Of a DNA stretch of 64,000 nt, positions 8,418 to 15,989 are shown one piece after another. Origin of the DNA: a virus. The notes beneath the pieces are model-generated. The model was not told the origin of the DNA. It ran no database searches and saw only the letters and a list, made by a program, of their open reading frames with translations. Numbering within the stretch: position 1 is the stretch's first letter; each line of letters starts with the position of its first letter. Position numbers and translations under genes: made by a program. The DNA lies in the IMG/VR virus record IMGVR_UViG_3300045282_000183, positions 1-64,000 of that record; one strand, given 5' to 3'.

Positions 8418-8523
8418 GTTTAATTACGATATTGTGATATTACCTCACGCGCGAGGAGTGGACGATCCTCGCGCACGCGTGAGGCAATATTATAATATTT
8501 CAATACCACAATACCCACTTGCC
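8418..8523. repeat. Divergent-region hairpin repeat, copy 1
   Basis: About 105 bp, AT-rich at both edges with a GC-rich imperfect inverted repeat in the centre (arms about 8437-8457 and 8466-8490, core tcctcgcgc/gcgcgagga). Copy 2 is at 41605-41702, same orientation: gtttaattaygatattgtga at the left edge, gacgatcctcgcgc in the middle, gtgaggcaatatt and aatatttcaatac on the right are shared. Both copies lie between divergent operons. The region 8346-8719 holds no convincing gene; a short open frame through the repeat (8434-8688) is probably incidental. Confidence 0.85.
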
Positions 8524-8608
8524 GTCGTCGCGCGCTTGTGGCAGAGTGACCACGAGCTGCTCTCCCGGCCAGCTTGGGGCGGCCTTCCTGTGCAGGCATA
8601 CCGCCAGA

Positions 8609-8643
8609 GCGCCCCGTGCTGCTGGCAAACCGGCACGGGGCGC
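8609..8643. repeat. 11-bp perfect inverted repeat upstream of rightward promoter
   Basis: GCGCCCCGTGC (8609-8619) pairs perfectly with GCACGGGGCGC (8633-8643) around a 13-nt loop. It ends 9 nt before the candidate -35 at 8652, so it may be an operator or the end of an upstream-initiated transcript. Confidence 0.55.
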
Positions 8644-8651
8644 GACCATGT

Positions 8652-8685
8652 TTGCAGTCGTCGCTCGCCCGGGGTATCATACCCC
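8652..8685 (+). promoter_or_regulatory. Candidate sigma70-type promoter for the rightward replication operon
   Basis: TTGCAG (8652-8657), 17-bp spacer, TATCAT (8675-8680). The -10 is embedded in the palindrome GGGGTATCATACCCC (8671-8685), which would be an ideal operator. The SD cacaggagaa and ATG 8720 follow directly. Confidence 0.55.
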
Positions 8686-8719
8686 TAGTTGCCAGCAGAC
8701 CCAGCACAGGAGAACACCC

Positions 8720-9334
8720 ATGCCAAAGCAGACACGTGCGCCCAACGCAGCGCTTCTGGCCGAGATGACGGCCGACACCCCCGCTGCCTCCCCTGATCAG
8801 CTCGAGAACATCCGCAGGCTGGCCGCCGAGATGCGAGATCTTCAGACACACAACGCGAGCATGCAAGAGCAGATCAAGCAGAACAACGAGCGGATCGAGA
8901 AGATCAAGTGGCAGGATCTTCTCGACGCCATGGACCGGGCGCGCATGCGCTCGTTCGTGCTGGAGGCAGAGGGTAATTTTCCTGCCTACGAGATCAAGAC
9001 CGGAGCCTACTACCACGCGAACATATCATCTGACTGGCCCGAGGAGCAGCGCGCGAAGTCGTTTGCTTGGCTCGGCAAGCACGAGCCGGGCATGCTACGC
9101 AACACGATATCCGTAGAGTTCGGAAAGAACACCGCGAAGCAGCAGAAGATGCTGGCCGCGTTCTGCAAGAAGAATAAGATGAACTTCCAGCAAATATTCG
9201 GTGTGCCGTGGAACACGTTAACGGCATACGTGAAAGAGCAGATCGAGGAGCACAAGGCCACGCCCCCGCTCGAACTGCTTGGAGCCAAGGTCGGGCGGGT
9301 GGCCAACATGAAGCCAGTCAAGGAGAAGAACTGA
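8720..9334 (+). CDS. Hypothetical early protein with coiled coil
   Basis: ATG 8720 is set by the SD cacaggagaa. The 204-residue product has a polar coiled-coil segment (about residues 30-65, QEQIKQNNERIEKIK) followed by a compact mixed domain with aromatic residues (GAYYHANISSDWPEEQ) and a Lys-rich C-terminus. It is the first gene after the rightward promoter and overlaps the ssDNA-binding-like gene by one base. A replication accessory role is suggested by position only. Confidence 0.65.
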   Translation: MPKQTRAPNAALLAEMTADTPAASPDQLENIRRLAAEMRDLQTHNASMQEQIKQNNERIEKIKWQDLLDAMDRARMRSFVLEAEGNFPAYEIKTGAYYHANISSDWPEEQRAKSFAWLGKHEPGMLRNTISVEFGKNTAKQQKMLAAFCKKNKMNFQQIFGVPWNTLTAYVKEQIEEHKATPPLELLGAKVGRVANMKPVKEKN

Positions 9335-10197
9335 TGGCTAAGACAGCAGTGAAGCCGAAGCCCAAGCCGGGCCGCGAGATCGTGAAGCCGAAGTCCGGGG
9401 CTGTCGCTCCGGCTGATCTCCTGAAGATGATGGAGGGGGACGCCGGGAAGGGCGTCTCGACTTCTGCGGACGACAACATCGTACCGCTCCTCTACATTCT
9501 CCAGAAGGGCAGTCCGCAGTGCGACCGCGACGACAAGGCCAAGTACATCAAGGGCGCGATGCCGGGCAATCTGTGGTTCCGCGGAACCGCCGCCGTCATC
9601 GACGTCGAGGACGAGCCGCTCCTGTTCATCGCGTGCTACTTCGGCAAGCGATGGATCAGATGGCGGGCCAATCGCGGTGGCTACGTGGACGCCTACGCCA
9701 AACGTCCTGACGACGCGAAGCAGGTCGCCGACGCCAAGAACCCGGACCGCATGGTGTGGCGCATGCCGAACGACAAGGGCGAGTACAACGACGCGTGCGA
9801 CGCCGTCGTCGAGACCCGGGAGTACGCCGGGCTCGGCCGGGTGGGCGATAAGTGGCTGAGCGTGGTGTTCCCGTTCAGCAGCACCGGCCACACTCCGGCC
9901 CGCGAGTGGATGGGTCTGATCAACCAGAAGACCGTTCCCGGCACTGATCGTCCGGCGCCGATCTTCTCGCACGTCTACAAGGTTGACACCATCCGGCGCG
10001 AGAATGACGAGGGCTCGTGGTATCAGGCCCGTATCATCGACGCCGGCGAGGAGGACGGCAAGGCTGTCGCCCAGATGGTCGACGACGTCGAGCTCTACAA
10101 GGCGGCGCGCAAGATCCACGCCGACTTCTCGAGTGGCGCGCTGAAGGCCGACGTGGGCGAAGCGGGCGGCGAGGCAGACGACGACAACGACATGTGA
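9334..10197 (+). CDS. Single-stranded-DNA-binding-like phage protein
   Basis: A 287-residue product with basic N-terminus (KPKPKPGREIVKPK), a central domain of the phage family with the pattern PLLYILQKGSPQ, KYIKGAMPG, YFGKRWIRW and GGYVDAY, and a strongly acidic C-terminal tail (EAGGEADDDNDM). An acidic tail is the hallmark of replication ssDNA-binding proteins, where it contacts polymerase and helicase. It sits immediately upstream of the primase. Function is inferred from this pattern and context; no OB fold was verified. Confidence 0.55.
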   Translation: MAKTAVKPKPKPGREIVKPKSGAVAPADLLKMMEGDAGKGVSTSADDNIVPLLYILQKGSPQCDRDDKAKYIKGAMPGNLWFRGTAAVIDVEDEPLLFIACYFGKRWIRWRANRGGYVDAYAKRPDDAKQVADAKNPDRMVWRMPNDKGEYNDACDAVVETREYAGLGRVGDKWLSVVFPFSSTGHTPAREWMGLINQKTVPGTDRPAPIFSHVYKVDTIRRENDEGSWYQARIIDAGEEDGKAVAQMVDDVELYKAARKIHADFSSGALKADVGEAGGEADDDNDM

Positions 10198-10244
10198 ACG
10201 CGCGGCGACGGGGACACGGTGCACCGCGTCTAGTCGCCTCGTCA

Positions 10245-10314
10245 GGCCTCGCGCGTACAGGCGCAGCGCCCGGGCGGTAATCCGGGCCAACTGCCGTCGG
10301 CGGCGCGCGAGGCC
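10245..10314 (+). repeat. Structured stem between the SSB-like and primase genes
   Basis: GGCCTCGCGCG (10245-10255) pairs perfectly with CGCGCGAGGCC (10304-10314). Inside it, GCCCGG (10268-10273) pairs with CCGGGC (10282-10287). This two-level fold fills most of the 144-nt gap between genes that otherwise overlap. It may be an RNA processing, attenuation or translational control element. Confidence 0.5.
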
Positions 10315-10341
10315 GCCTCTTCCTCGTACAGGAATACTGGA

Positions 10342-11928
10342 ATGCCGTCTGCCAACGACAACGCGCGCAGGATGCTGGAGCTCTTTCCAGGTAACGAGAC
10401 TCATCACGGAACGCACGGCGAGCCAGACCTGGACATGATCGGCGGCGTCAAGTGGGAGATCAAGCGCACGGCGCGTCAGGTGAAGGGACCGGCGACGCTG
10501 GAGCTCTGGGAGAAGCATCTCGAGGGCACGCGCCCGCTCGGCGTGGTGCCGATCATGGGTGACGCGCTGTGCGCGTGGGGCAGCATCGACATAGACGACT
10601 ACGACGTGGTGTCCGCCGACGTCATCCGGAAGATCGAGAGCGCGAAGCTGCCGCTGCTGCCGTGTCGCAGCAAGTCCGGCGGCCTGCATCTGTTCATGTT
10701 CACCAGCAAGCCCGTCACCGCCACGCTCATGCGCACGACGCTCAGCGACATAGCCGCGTCGATCGGGTACGCGGGCTGCGAGATATTCCCGAAGCAGACC
10801 CGGTTGCTCGTCGAGAAGGGTGATCAGGGCAACTGGATGGTCATGCCGTACTTCGGCGGGACGTATGACGGCAAGCTGCGCGAGCAGGTCGGCATCAAGC
10901 GGACCGGTGCGGAGATGCTCGTCGGGGAGTTTCTCTCGGCCGCCGAGAAGATGCGCGTGTCTCCGGAGGACATCGCCAAGGTTCGCGCCCCGAACACGAA
11001 GAAGCCACGAAAGGAGCGCCCCCCGTTCAGCGACGGACCTCCCTGTCTCGTTCACCTGACGTCGAGAGCCGGGGGGATACCGCAGGGTGGGCAGAACAAC
11101 ACGCTGTTCCACATGGGAGTGTACTTTCGCAGGGCCGACCCCGAGAACTGGAAGCGTCGTCTCGAGGAGGCGAACCAGAAGTGGTTCACGCCGCCGTACC
11201 CGTCCGACAAGTTGTCACTACTGATGAAGTCGCTCGACAAGAAGGACTATCAGTACAAGTGTAAGGACCAGCCGATGGTATCGCACTGCGACGCGATGCA
11301 GTGTCGCACGCGCAAGTTCGGCGTGGGAGCGGCCGGGACGTATCCGGAGATCACGAGCATATCGAAGCTGAACTCTGAGCCGCCGATATGGTTCGTGGAC
11401 GTGGAGGGTGCGCGCATCTCGATGAGTACCGAGGAGCTCCAGACCTACGTCAAATTCCATAGACTGTGCATGGAGCACGTGCACAAGTCGTTCGCGACGA
11501 TATCACAGGCGGCGTGGTTCGGCGTGCTGAACGAGGTTATGGCGCGCGGCGTGAGGGACATGGACACGTCCGAGGACGTGAAGCCCGGGGCGCAGTTCCT
11601 GGAGCTACTGCGGCAGTTCCTAACGGACCGAGGGCAGGGCAGGAACAAGGAGGACGTCGCCACGGGCAGGCCGTTCCTAGATGAGGACGAGAAACTGTAC
11701 TATTTCCAGCTCGCGGCGCTCAGGAAGTTTCTCGACCGCGAGGGCATGAAGGATCTCGCGAAGCACAGCGGCAGGATCACGACGATGATAAAGGAACTCG
11801 GCGGGAACAATCATCAGTTCAATCTGAAGGGTGTAGGGAACCGCTTCGTGTGGTGGATACCATTCGATGTTATCGGCTCGAACCGCCCAATGCTCGAGGG
11901 GCCGAAGGCCGAGGAGGGTGAGCTGTGA
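10342..11928 (+). CDS. Archaeo-eukaryotic-type primase (AEP, primase-polymerase)
   Basis: A 528-residue product. Residues ~1-190 carry the AEP catalytic pattern: acidic pair in SIDIDDYD (about 80-86), the His motif SGGLHLF (about 113-119), and a third acidic region in GCEIFPK. A C-terminal helical part contains a possible zinc cluster (SHCDAMQCRTR) and a PriCT-like region. AEP primases synthesise replication primers and some also polymerise DNA. No Walker A was seen, so helicase activity would come from another gene. SD acaggaatactgg precedes the ATG. Confidence 0.78.
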   Translation: MPSANDNARRMLELFPGNETHHGTHGEPDLDMIGGVKWEIKRTARQVKGPATLELWEKHLEGTRPLGVVPIMGDALCAWGSIDIDDYDVVSADVIRKIESAKLPLLPCRSKSGGLHLFMFTSKPVTATLMRTTLSDIAASIGYAGCEIFPKQTRLLVEKGDQGNWMVMPYFGGTYDGKLREQVGIKRTGAEMLVGEFLSAAEKMRVSPEDIAKVRAPNTKKPRKERPPFSDGPPCLVHLTSRAGGIPQGGQNNTLFHMGVYFRRADPENWKRRLEEANQKWFTPPYPSDKLSLLMKSLDKKDYQYKCKDQPMVSHCDAMQCRTRKFGVGAAGTYPEITSISKLNSEPPIWFVDVEGARISMSTEELQTYVKFHRLCMEHVHKSFATISQAAWFGVLNEVMARGVRDMDTSEDVKPGAQFLELLRQFLTDRGQGRNKEDVATGRPFLDEDEKLYYFQLAALRKFLDREGMKDLAKHSGRITTMIKELGGNNHQFNLKGVGNRFVWWIPFDVIGSNRPMLEGPKAEEGEL

Positions 11929-12290
11929 GTAGTATCTACGACCGCAAGACACAGGTACTCCGGGTTGAGTGCGACAATCCGGAGTGTCTGGTGAACTACG
12001 AGACTGAGCCGGCCGAATTCAAGCAGGGCTGGCGTGAGGCAAGAACGATGGGGTGGGTTTATCACCCGACCTACGAGAACGGCGTGTCTCGTGCTGGTCA
12101 CCTGTGTCCACAGCACGCCCGGGAGAACGATCATGCGCGTAAGTTTCGAGGACAAGACGCAGACGCCTTCGAGCAGGCGATCAGGAACGCTCGTGCAGTG
12201 CATCCAGGTGATGGACGTGCCCAAGCCGCGCCCGATCGGGGAGCGGGTCGAGCAGGAGGTCGTCCCAAACATCTGGGGCGTCGTCGCTGA
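11925..12290 (+). CDS. Zinc-finger-like small protein; 3' half may be out of frame
   Basis: GTG 11925 overlaps the primase stop. Residues 1-62 look genuine: ECDNPECLVNYE and HLCPQHAR form a C..C..C..H metal-binding pattern. From about residue 63 the sequence becomes Arg/Gly/Ala-rich (RAGGRPKHLGRRR), typical of an off-frame read, and overlaps the next gene by 158 nt, unlike the 1-17 nt overlaps elsewhere. A single indel near 12120-12140 would end the protein at a TAA near 12138. Confidence 0.5.
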   Translation: MSSIYDRKTQVLRVECDNPECLVNYETEPAEFKQGWREARTMGWVYHPTYENGVSRAGHLCPQHARENDHARKFRGQDADAFEQAIRNARAVHPGDGRAQAAPDRGAGRAGGRPKHLGRRR

Positions 12291-12369
12291 CGACAAGACC
12301 GGCGCGCTGGTCGCGATGCCGATCTACCTCATCACGGCGAAAATCTTGCCGGGTCAACAGGAGAAGTGA
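12133..12369 (+). CDS. Hypothetical protein, 78 residues
   Basis: ATG 12133 has an SD-like gggaga 8 nt upstream. The product (MRVSFEDKTQTPSS..., ending VAMPIYLITAKILPG) looks like a small beta protein. It is followed after one base by the Nudix gene. Its overlap with the preceding frame argues that one of the two is shortened in reality; this one has the more natural composition. Confidence 0.55.
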   Translation: MRVSFEDKTQTPSSRRSGTLVQCIQVMDVPKPRPIGERVEQEVVPNIWGVVADDKTGALVAMPIYLITAKILPGQQEK

Positions 12370-12370
12370 C

Positions 12371-12841
12371 ATGACGAACGACGTCAGGAACAAGCGCATG
12401 GTCGTGGGCTTCCTCTTCGACGAGGACGGCAAGGTGGCCCTCGTCGAGAAGACACACCCGGACTGGCAGCGCGGACTGCTGAACGGCATCGGCGGCGTGA
12501 TGGAGCTCGGCGAGACGCCGCCGGACGCCATGCGTCGCGAGTTCGTCGAGGAGACCGGGGTCACCGGGATCTCCTGGAAGCACTTCGCCACGGAGATCGA
12601 GCCGTTCGGGGCCTACGTCTACTTCTACACGGCGCACGGCAGCGCGAACCTTCCGGAGAAGAACGACGCGGGCGAGCTGCTTCGGTGGGTCGATCCGGTG
12701 GACATCTACAGCCACATGCGCGAGGAGCGGGCGCTGGGCAATCTTCACTGGCTCCTGCCGCTGGCGCAGGACCCGCGCCCGCTCCAGGAGCCGGTGGTCG
12801 TGCACGTCAGGGGCGACATCAGGGAGACGCCGACATGGTGA
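12371..12841 (+). CDS. Nudix hydrolase
   Basis: A 156-residue protein with a full Nudix box: GGVMELGETPPDAMRREFVEE continues to TGV, matching GX5EX7REUXEEXGU, about residues 42-64. Nudix enzymes cleave nucleoside diphosphate-X compounds with Mg2+. SD acaggagaag precedes the ATG. Clustered with a HAD hydrolase and near a base-modification island, it may sanitise or adjust the dNTP pool (for example dTTP or a modified dUTP), but the substrate cannot be read from sequence. It overlaps the next gene by 7 nt. Confidence 0.9.
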   Translation: MTNDVRNKRMVVGFLFDEDGKVALVEKTHPDWQRGLLNGIGGVMELGETPPDAMRREFVEETGVTGISWKHFATEIEPFGAYVYFYTAHGSANLPEKNDAGELLRWVDPVDIYSHMREERALGNLHWLLPLAQDPRPLQEPVVVHVRGDIRETPTW

Positions 12842-13386
12842 AGGACAGATTTGATAAAGCTGAGGACGCTCAGAATTTCTACGATCCGCGCGAGGCTGAC
12901 GACTATGCTGAAAAACTGCGCAACGCGGCGAAGGGCTGGATCGGCGTGGACCTGGATGGCACGCTGTTCCACTACGACAAGTGGGTCGGCTGGAACGTGT
13001 TCGGCGAACCGATCGCGCCGATGGTCGAGCGCGTGCGGAAGTGGGTCTCGGAGGGCATCGAGGTTCGCATCGTGACGGCGCGCGTCGGCATTCCGGTCTG
13101 GGGTGGATACACCGACGCGCCGCGCGTGTCCCACGTGCTCAAGCACCAGTGCCGCGTGACCGGTGACATGTTCAGCGACGCCTCGATGATACGCGCGATC
13201 CAGGACCATCTCGAACGGCACGGTCTTCCGCGCCTGAAGGTCCAGTGCTACAAGGACGTCGACATGATCGAGCTCTGGGACGACCGCGCCGTGCAGGTCG
13301 TGCCGAACACCGGACGCACGCTGGCCGAGGAGCACGCGGCCGAGCTGAGCGCGCTCCAGGGCAAGGCGCAGGGGGTGTCGTCATGA
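12835..13386 (+). CDS. HAD-superfamily phosphohydrolase
   Basis: ATG 12835 overlaps the Nudix stop. The 183-residue product has HAD motif I GVDLDGTLFH (nucleophile Asp about residue 43), motif II-like IVTAR, and motif IV-like ELWDDRAVQ near the C-terminus; a Lys in CYKDVD may be motif III. Such small phage HADs resemble 5'-nucleotidases or the phosphatase half of polynucleotide kinase. Adjacent Nudix gene suggests nucleotide metabolism. Substrate unknown. Confidence 0.82.
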   Translation: MVKDRFDKAEDAQNFYDPREADDYAEKLRNAAKGWIGVDLDGTLFHYDKWVGWNVFGEPIAPMVERVRKWVSEGIEVRIVTARVGIPVWGGYTDAPRVSHVLKHQCRVTGDMFSDASMIRAIQDHLERHGLPRLKVQCYKDVDMIELWDDRAVQVVPNTGRTLAEEHAAELSALQGKAQGVSS

Positions 13387-13667
13387 TGCACCCAGACGAG
13401 ATCGAGAACAAGACCAAGGCGTTGTTGGCGATGCGCGACGTCGTTGAGACGTACAAGTTGCTGCTGACAATCGTCAGCGTTGACATATACTACGATGGAC
13501 ACGCAATGACGAGACACGGCTCGATACAGATAGAGCCGCAGGGCGTGTCGGCGGTCGTGCGTCAGGCGCTGGTCGCGCACTGGTCCGAGAAGGTGTTGCT
13601 GGAAGCCGCGAACATGCGCTCGCACAACGTGGACCCGACGTCCTTGATACCGGAGGAGCTGCGATGA
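13383..13667 (+). CDS. Hypothetical protein
   Basis: A 94-residue product starting at ATG 13383 in ATGA overlap with the HAD gene. It is mostly helical with an N-terminal EIENKTKALLAMRD segment. No family recognised. Part of a tightly coupled run from 11925 to 15972. Confidence 0.6.
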   Translation: MMHPDEIENKTKALLAMRDVVETYKLLLTIVSVDIYYDGHAMTRHGSIQIEPQGVSAVVRQALVAHWSEKVLLEAANMRSHNVDPTSLIPEELR

Positions 13668-13942
13668 TCGACTGGAGGAAGTCCTGCTGGGTGCCGAACG
13701 GCATGTTCCAGCGACTGTACTACGGCGAGAGCGCCGAGGAGTACAACGCCGGGCTCGCGGCGGTCGGCCTGCCGCCCGTGGCGCGGCCCGTGCGCCGCGA
13801 GTGGCTGGAGGACGCTGGCAAGGGTCGCACGGCTGGGCCATACTACGAGGCACCGCCCGTGCGCTACTTCTTCACGCAGAGCCTCGGGCGGCGAGACGCG
13901 GAGGCGCAGGAAGCTGCGCGCAGAGGGGAGATACGACGATGA
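13664..13942 (+). CDS. Hypothetical protein
   Basis: A 92-residue, Arg-rich and Tyr-rich product (FQRLYYGESAEEYNAGL, GPYYEAPPVRYFF). Start overlaps the preceding stop by 4 nt and the stop overlaps the next start. No family recognised. Confidence 0.55.
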   Translation: MIDWRKSCWVPNGMFQRLYYGESAEEYNAGLAAVGLPPVARPVRREWLEDAGKGRTAGPYYEAPPVRYFFTQSLGRRDAEAQEAARRGEIRR

Positions 13943-14151
13943 GCGAGTCATCCAGAGCCGCAGAGGCGCAGAAGTGGATAGCACTGTTCTTCTTGGTGGT
14001 CGCGGTCGGCTGCTTCTGGTCGGCATATCTCGTGTGGCACACACCAAATCCCGTCCTGAGCGTAATCGGGGTGGTGTTCCTGGCATTCGTCGGGTTCTGC
14101 GTGCTGTTCTTATCATGGATCAGCGCGACCAACGGTGCGCAGGGAGGCTGA
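13939..14151 (+). CDS. Small two-TM membrane protein
   Basis: ATG 13939 in ATGA overlap. The 70-residue product has two membrane segments (about residues 13-32, IALFFLVVAVGCFW, and 40-60, VIGVVFLAFVGFCVLF). Function unknown; possibly an early membrane effector. Confidence 0.6.
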   Translation: MSESSRAAEAQKWIALFFLVVAVGCFWSAYLVWHTPNPVLSVIGVVFLAFVGFCVLFLSWISATNGAQGG

Positions 14152-14152
14152 C

Positions 14153-15715
14153 ATGGCCGGAGAGCCGACGATCTATCTCGGACCACCCGGAACGGGGAAA
14201 ACTACGACGCTGCTCGGCGTCGTCGACGAGGAGCTGGCGCGCGGCACCGAGCCAGAGCGCATCGCGTTCATCTCCTTCACGACGAAGGCGGCGAACGAGG
14301 CGCGCGACAGGGCCTGCGCGCGTTTCGGGCTGGACCGTAGTCGGTTTTTTCACTTCCGCACGATGCATTCGCTGTGCTTCCGGGCGCTGGGTCTCACGAG
14401 CAGTGACGTGCTCGCCGGAAAACGGTTCCAGGAGTTCGCAGACTGGGCTGGCGTGCGCGTGACCGGCAGAGCGTGGTCAGACGACGAGATGCTGGAGGGT
14501 TTCGAGACCGGTGACCGCATCCTGTTCATGGAGAACCTCGCGCGCATCAGGCGCGTGCCGCTGCGCGCCCTGTACGACGCGGACGACGACAACCTGAGCT
14601 GGATGGAGCTAGACCGCGTGGCGCGAGCGCTCGCGGAGTACAAGGCGCGACACGGGCTGCTGGACTACACTGACTTCCTGACCGAGTTCGTTCGCCGCAA
14701 GCCGCGCGTCAACATCGACGTGCTCATAGGCGACGAGGCACAGGACTTCTCCGCGCTCCAGTGGCAGGTATTCTGGCAGCTCGCGCGCGGCGCGCGCCGA
14801 GCCTGCGTGGCCGGCGACGATGATCAGGCCATTTACGCTTGGGCCGGTGCCGACGTCGATCACCTCATCGACCTGAAGGGTGACGCCCGCGTTCTTGGTC
14901 AGTCGTGGCGGTGCCCCCCCGTCATCCAGAAGATGGGCCGGACCATCATCGAGGAGGTCAAGCACCGCAGGCCGAAGGAGTGGAAGGCTCGCGCGGGGGA
15001 GCGGGGGGTCGCCAGCAGGGTCGGGCGCTTCGAGCACGCGAAGCTGGACGACGACTGGGAGGATGACGACGAGAAGCACGAGCGTCCGCCCGTGCTCGTG
15101 CTGGCGCGGAACGTGTACGTGCTGCGGCGAGACGTGGAGCCTGCGCTGCGGGCGCGCGGCGTGGTCTTCGAGACCAGCACGGGCAAGTCCAGCCTCGACC
15201 TCGGCGCGCTGGAGGCGGCCGAGACGTGGACGCGGCTGGGTGCCGGACACGACGTGACGCTGCGCGCGGCGCGCGTCATGTATGAGTATCTCTCGATGAC
15301 AACGGGATACAAGAAGGGAAACAAGAAGCTGCCGAGGCTGGGTGAGGACGAGGAGGGCGTGGTCAGCGGTCACGAGCTCGTGGCGTTCGGCGGTCTTCGC
15401 ATGAGCCTGAACGTGCCGTGGCACGCGGCGCTGGAGAAGATCGCGCCGGAGGACGTGAGCTACATGCGGTTGGCGCGGGCGCGCGGCGAACGGCTGCGCG
15501 GCAGACCCCGGATCCGCATAAGCACCATTCACAGCGCCAAGGGTGGCGAGGCGTCGCACGTGGTCCTCATGACCGAAATGGCGAAGCGTACGGCGCAGGA
15601 GATGGAGAAGAGACCTGACGACGAGCGTCGTGTCTGGTACGTTGGGGTTACGCGGGCCAAGCGACGCATCACGATCGTGAGCCCGAACGAGGGGAGGTAC
15701 TGCCCGTGGCTGTAA
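14153..15715 (+). CDS. UvrD/PcrA-like SF1 DNA helicase
   Basis: ATG 14153 follows SD gggagg. The 520-residue protein shows the SF1A motif order: Walker A GPPGTGKTT (about 11-19), Ia (FISFTTKAA), II DEAQDF (about 198-203), III GDDDQAIYAWAGAD, IV QSWRCP, V STIHSAKGGEASHVV and VI WYVGVTRAKRR. It is a 3'-5' (UvrD-type) or Dda-like helicase for replication or recombination. Shorter than bacterial UvrD (~720), with reduced accessory domains. Its end overlaps the next gene by 10 nt. Confidence 0.92.
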   Translation: MAGEPTIYLGPPGTGKTTTLLGVVDEELARGTEPERIAFISFTTKAANEARDRACARFGLDRSRFFHFRTMHSLCFRALGLTSSDVLAGKRFQEFADWAGVRVTGRAWSDDEMLEGFETGDRILFMENLARIRRVPLRALYDADDDNLSWMELDRVARALAEYKARHGLLDYTDFLTEFVRRKPRVNIDVLIGDEAQDFSALQWQVFWQLARGARRACVAGDDDQAIYAWAGADVDHLIDLKGDARVLGQSWRCPPVIQKMGRTIIEEVKHRRPKEWKARAGERGVASRVGRFEHAKLDDDWEDDDEKHERPPVLVLARNVYVLRRDVEPALRARGVVFETSTGKSSLDLGALEAAETWTRLGAGHDVTLRAARVMYEYLSMTTGYKKGNKKLPRLGEDEEGVVSGHELVAFGGLRMSLNVPWHAALEKIAPEDVSYMRLARARGERLRGRPRIRISTIHSAKGGEASHVVLMTEMAKRTAQEMEKRPDDERRVWYVGVTRAKRRITIVSPNEGRYCPWL

Positions 15716-15972
15716 GTGAAACTATCACGTTGAAACCGGGCCCAGACATCAAGGTCGAATTGCAGCACTACATGCTGAAGATCTGGATCAATGGCCTGCT
15801 GCATCTGGCGATACCGCGAGGCAGAATATCCGTTCAGTCGTGGCGCGACGGCCCGCATCACTTCAGCATTCAGTATTATCTCGAGAATGGACAGTGTATC
15901 ACGTCTGAGTACGATGACGCGGAGAAGTGGAAGATGATCCTTCGGGGTCTTGACGATCAGCTACATCTGTAA
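15706..15972 (+). CDS. Hypothetical protein
   Basis: GTG 15706 overlaps the helicase end by 10 nt. The 88-residue product appears beta-rich (IKVELQHYMLKIWINGLLH). No family recognised. Confidence 0.55.
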   Translation: MAVSETITLKPGPDIKVELQHYMLKIWINGLLHLAIPRGRISVQSWRDGPHHFSIQYYLENGQCITSEYDDAEKWKMILRGLDDQLHL

Positions 15973-15989
15973 ACAGAGGAGGGAAGTTA

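Noticed and set aside
8434-8688. Short plus-strand frame through repeat copy 1
   Set aside because: GTG start is poorly spaced from an SD, the frame is interrupted before the 8720 gene and the C-terminal half reads through hairpin sequence; noted only as a possible leader peptide.
9010-11112. 700-codon open frame on the minus strand opposite the SSB-like and primase genes
   Set aside because: Third-position G+C bias of the plus-strand genes leaves the antisense frame open; the product is Arg/Val/Leu-rich without motifs and no SD was seen.
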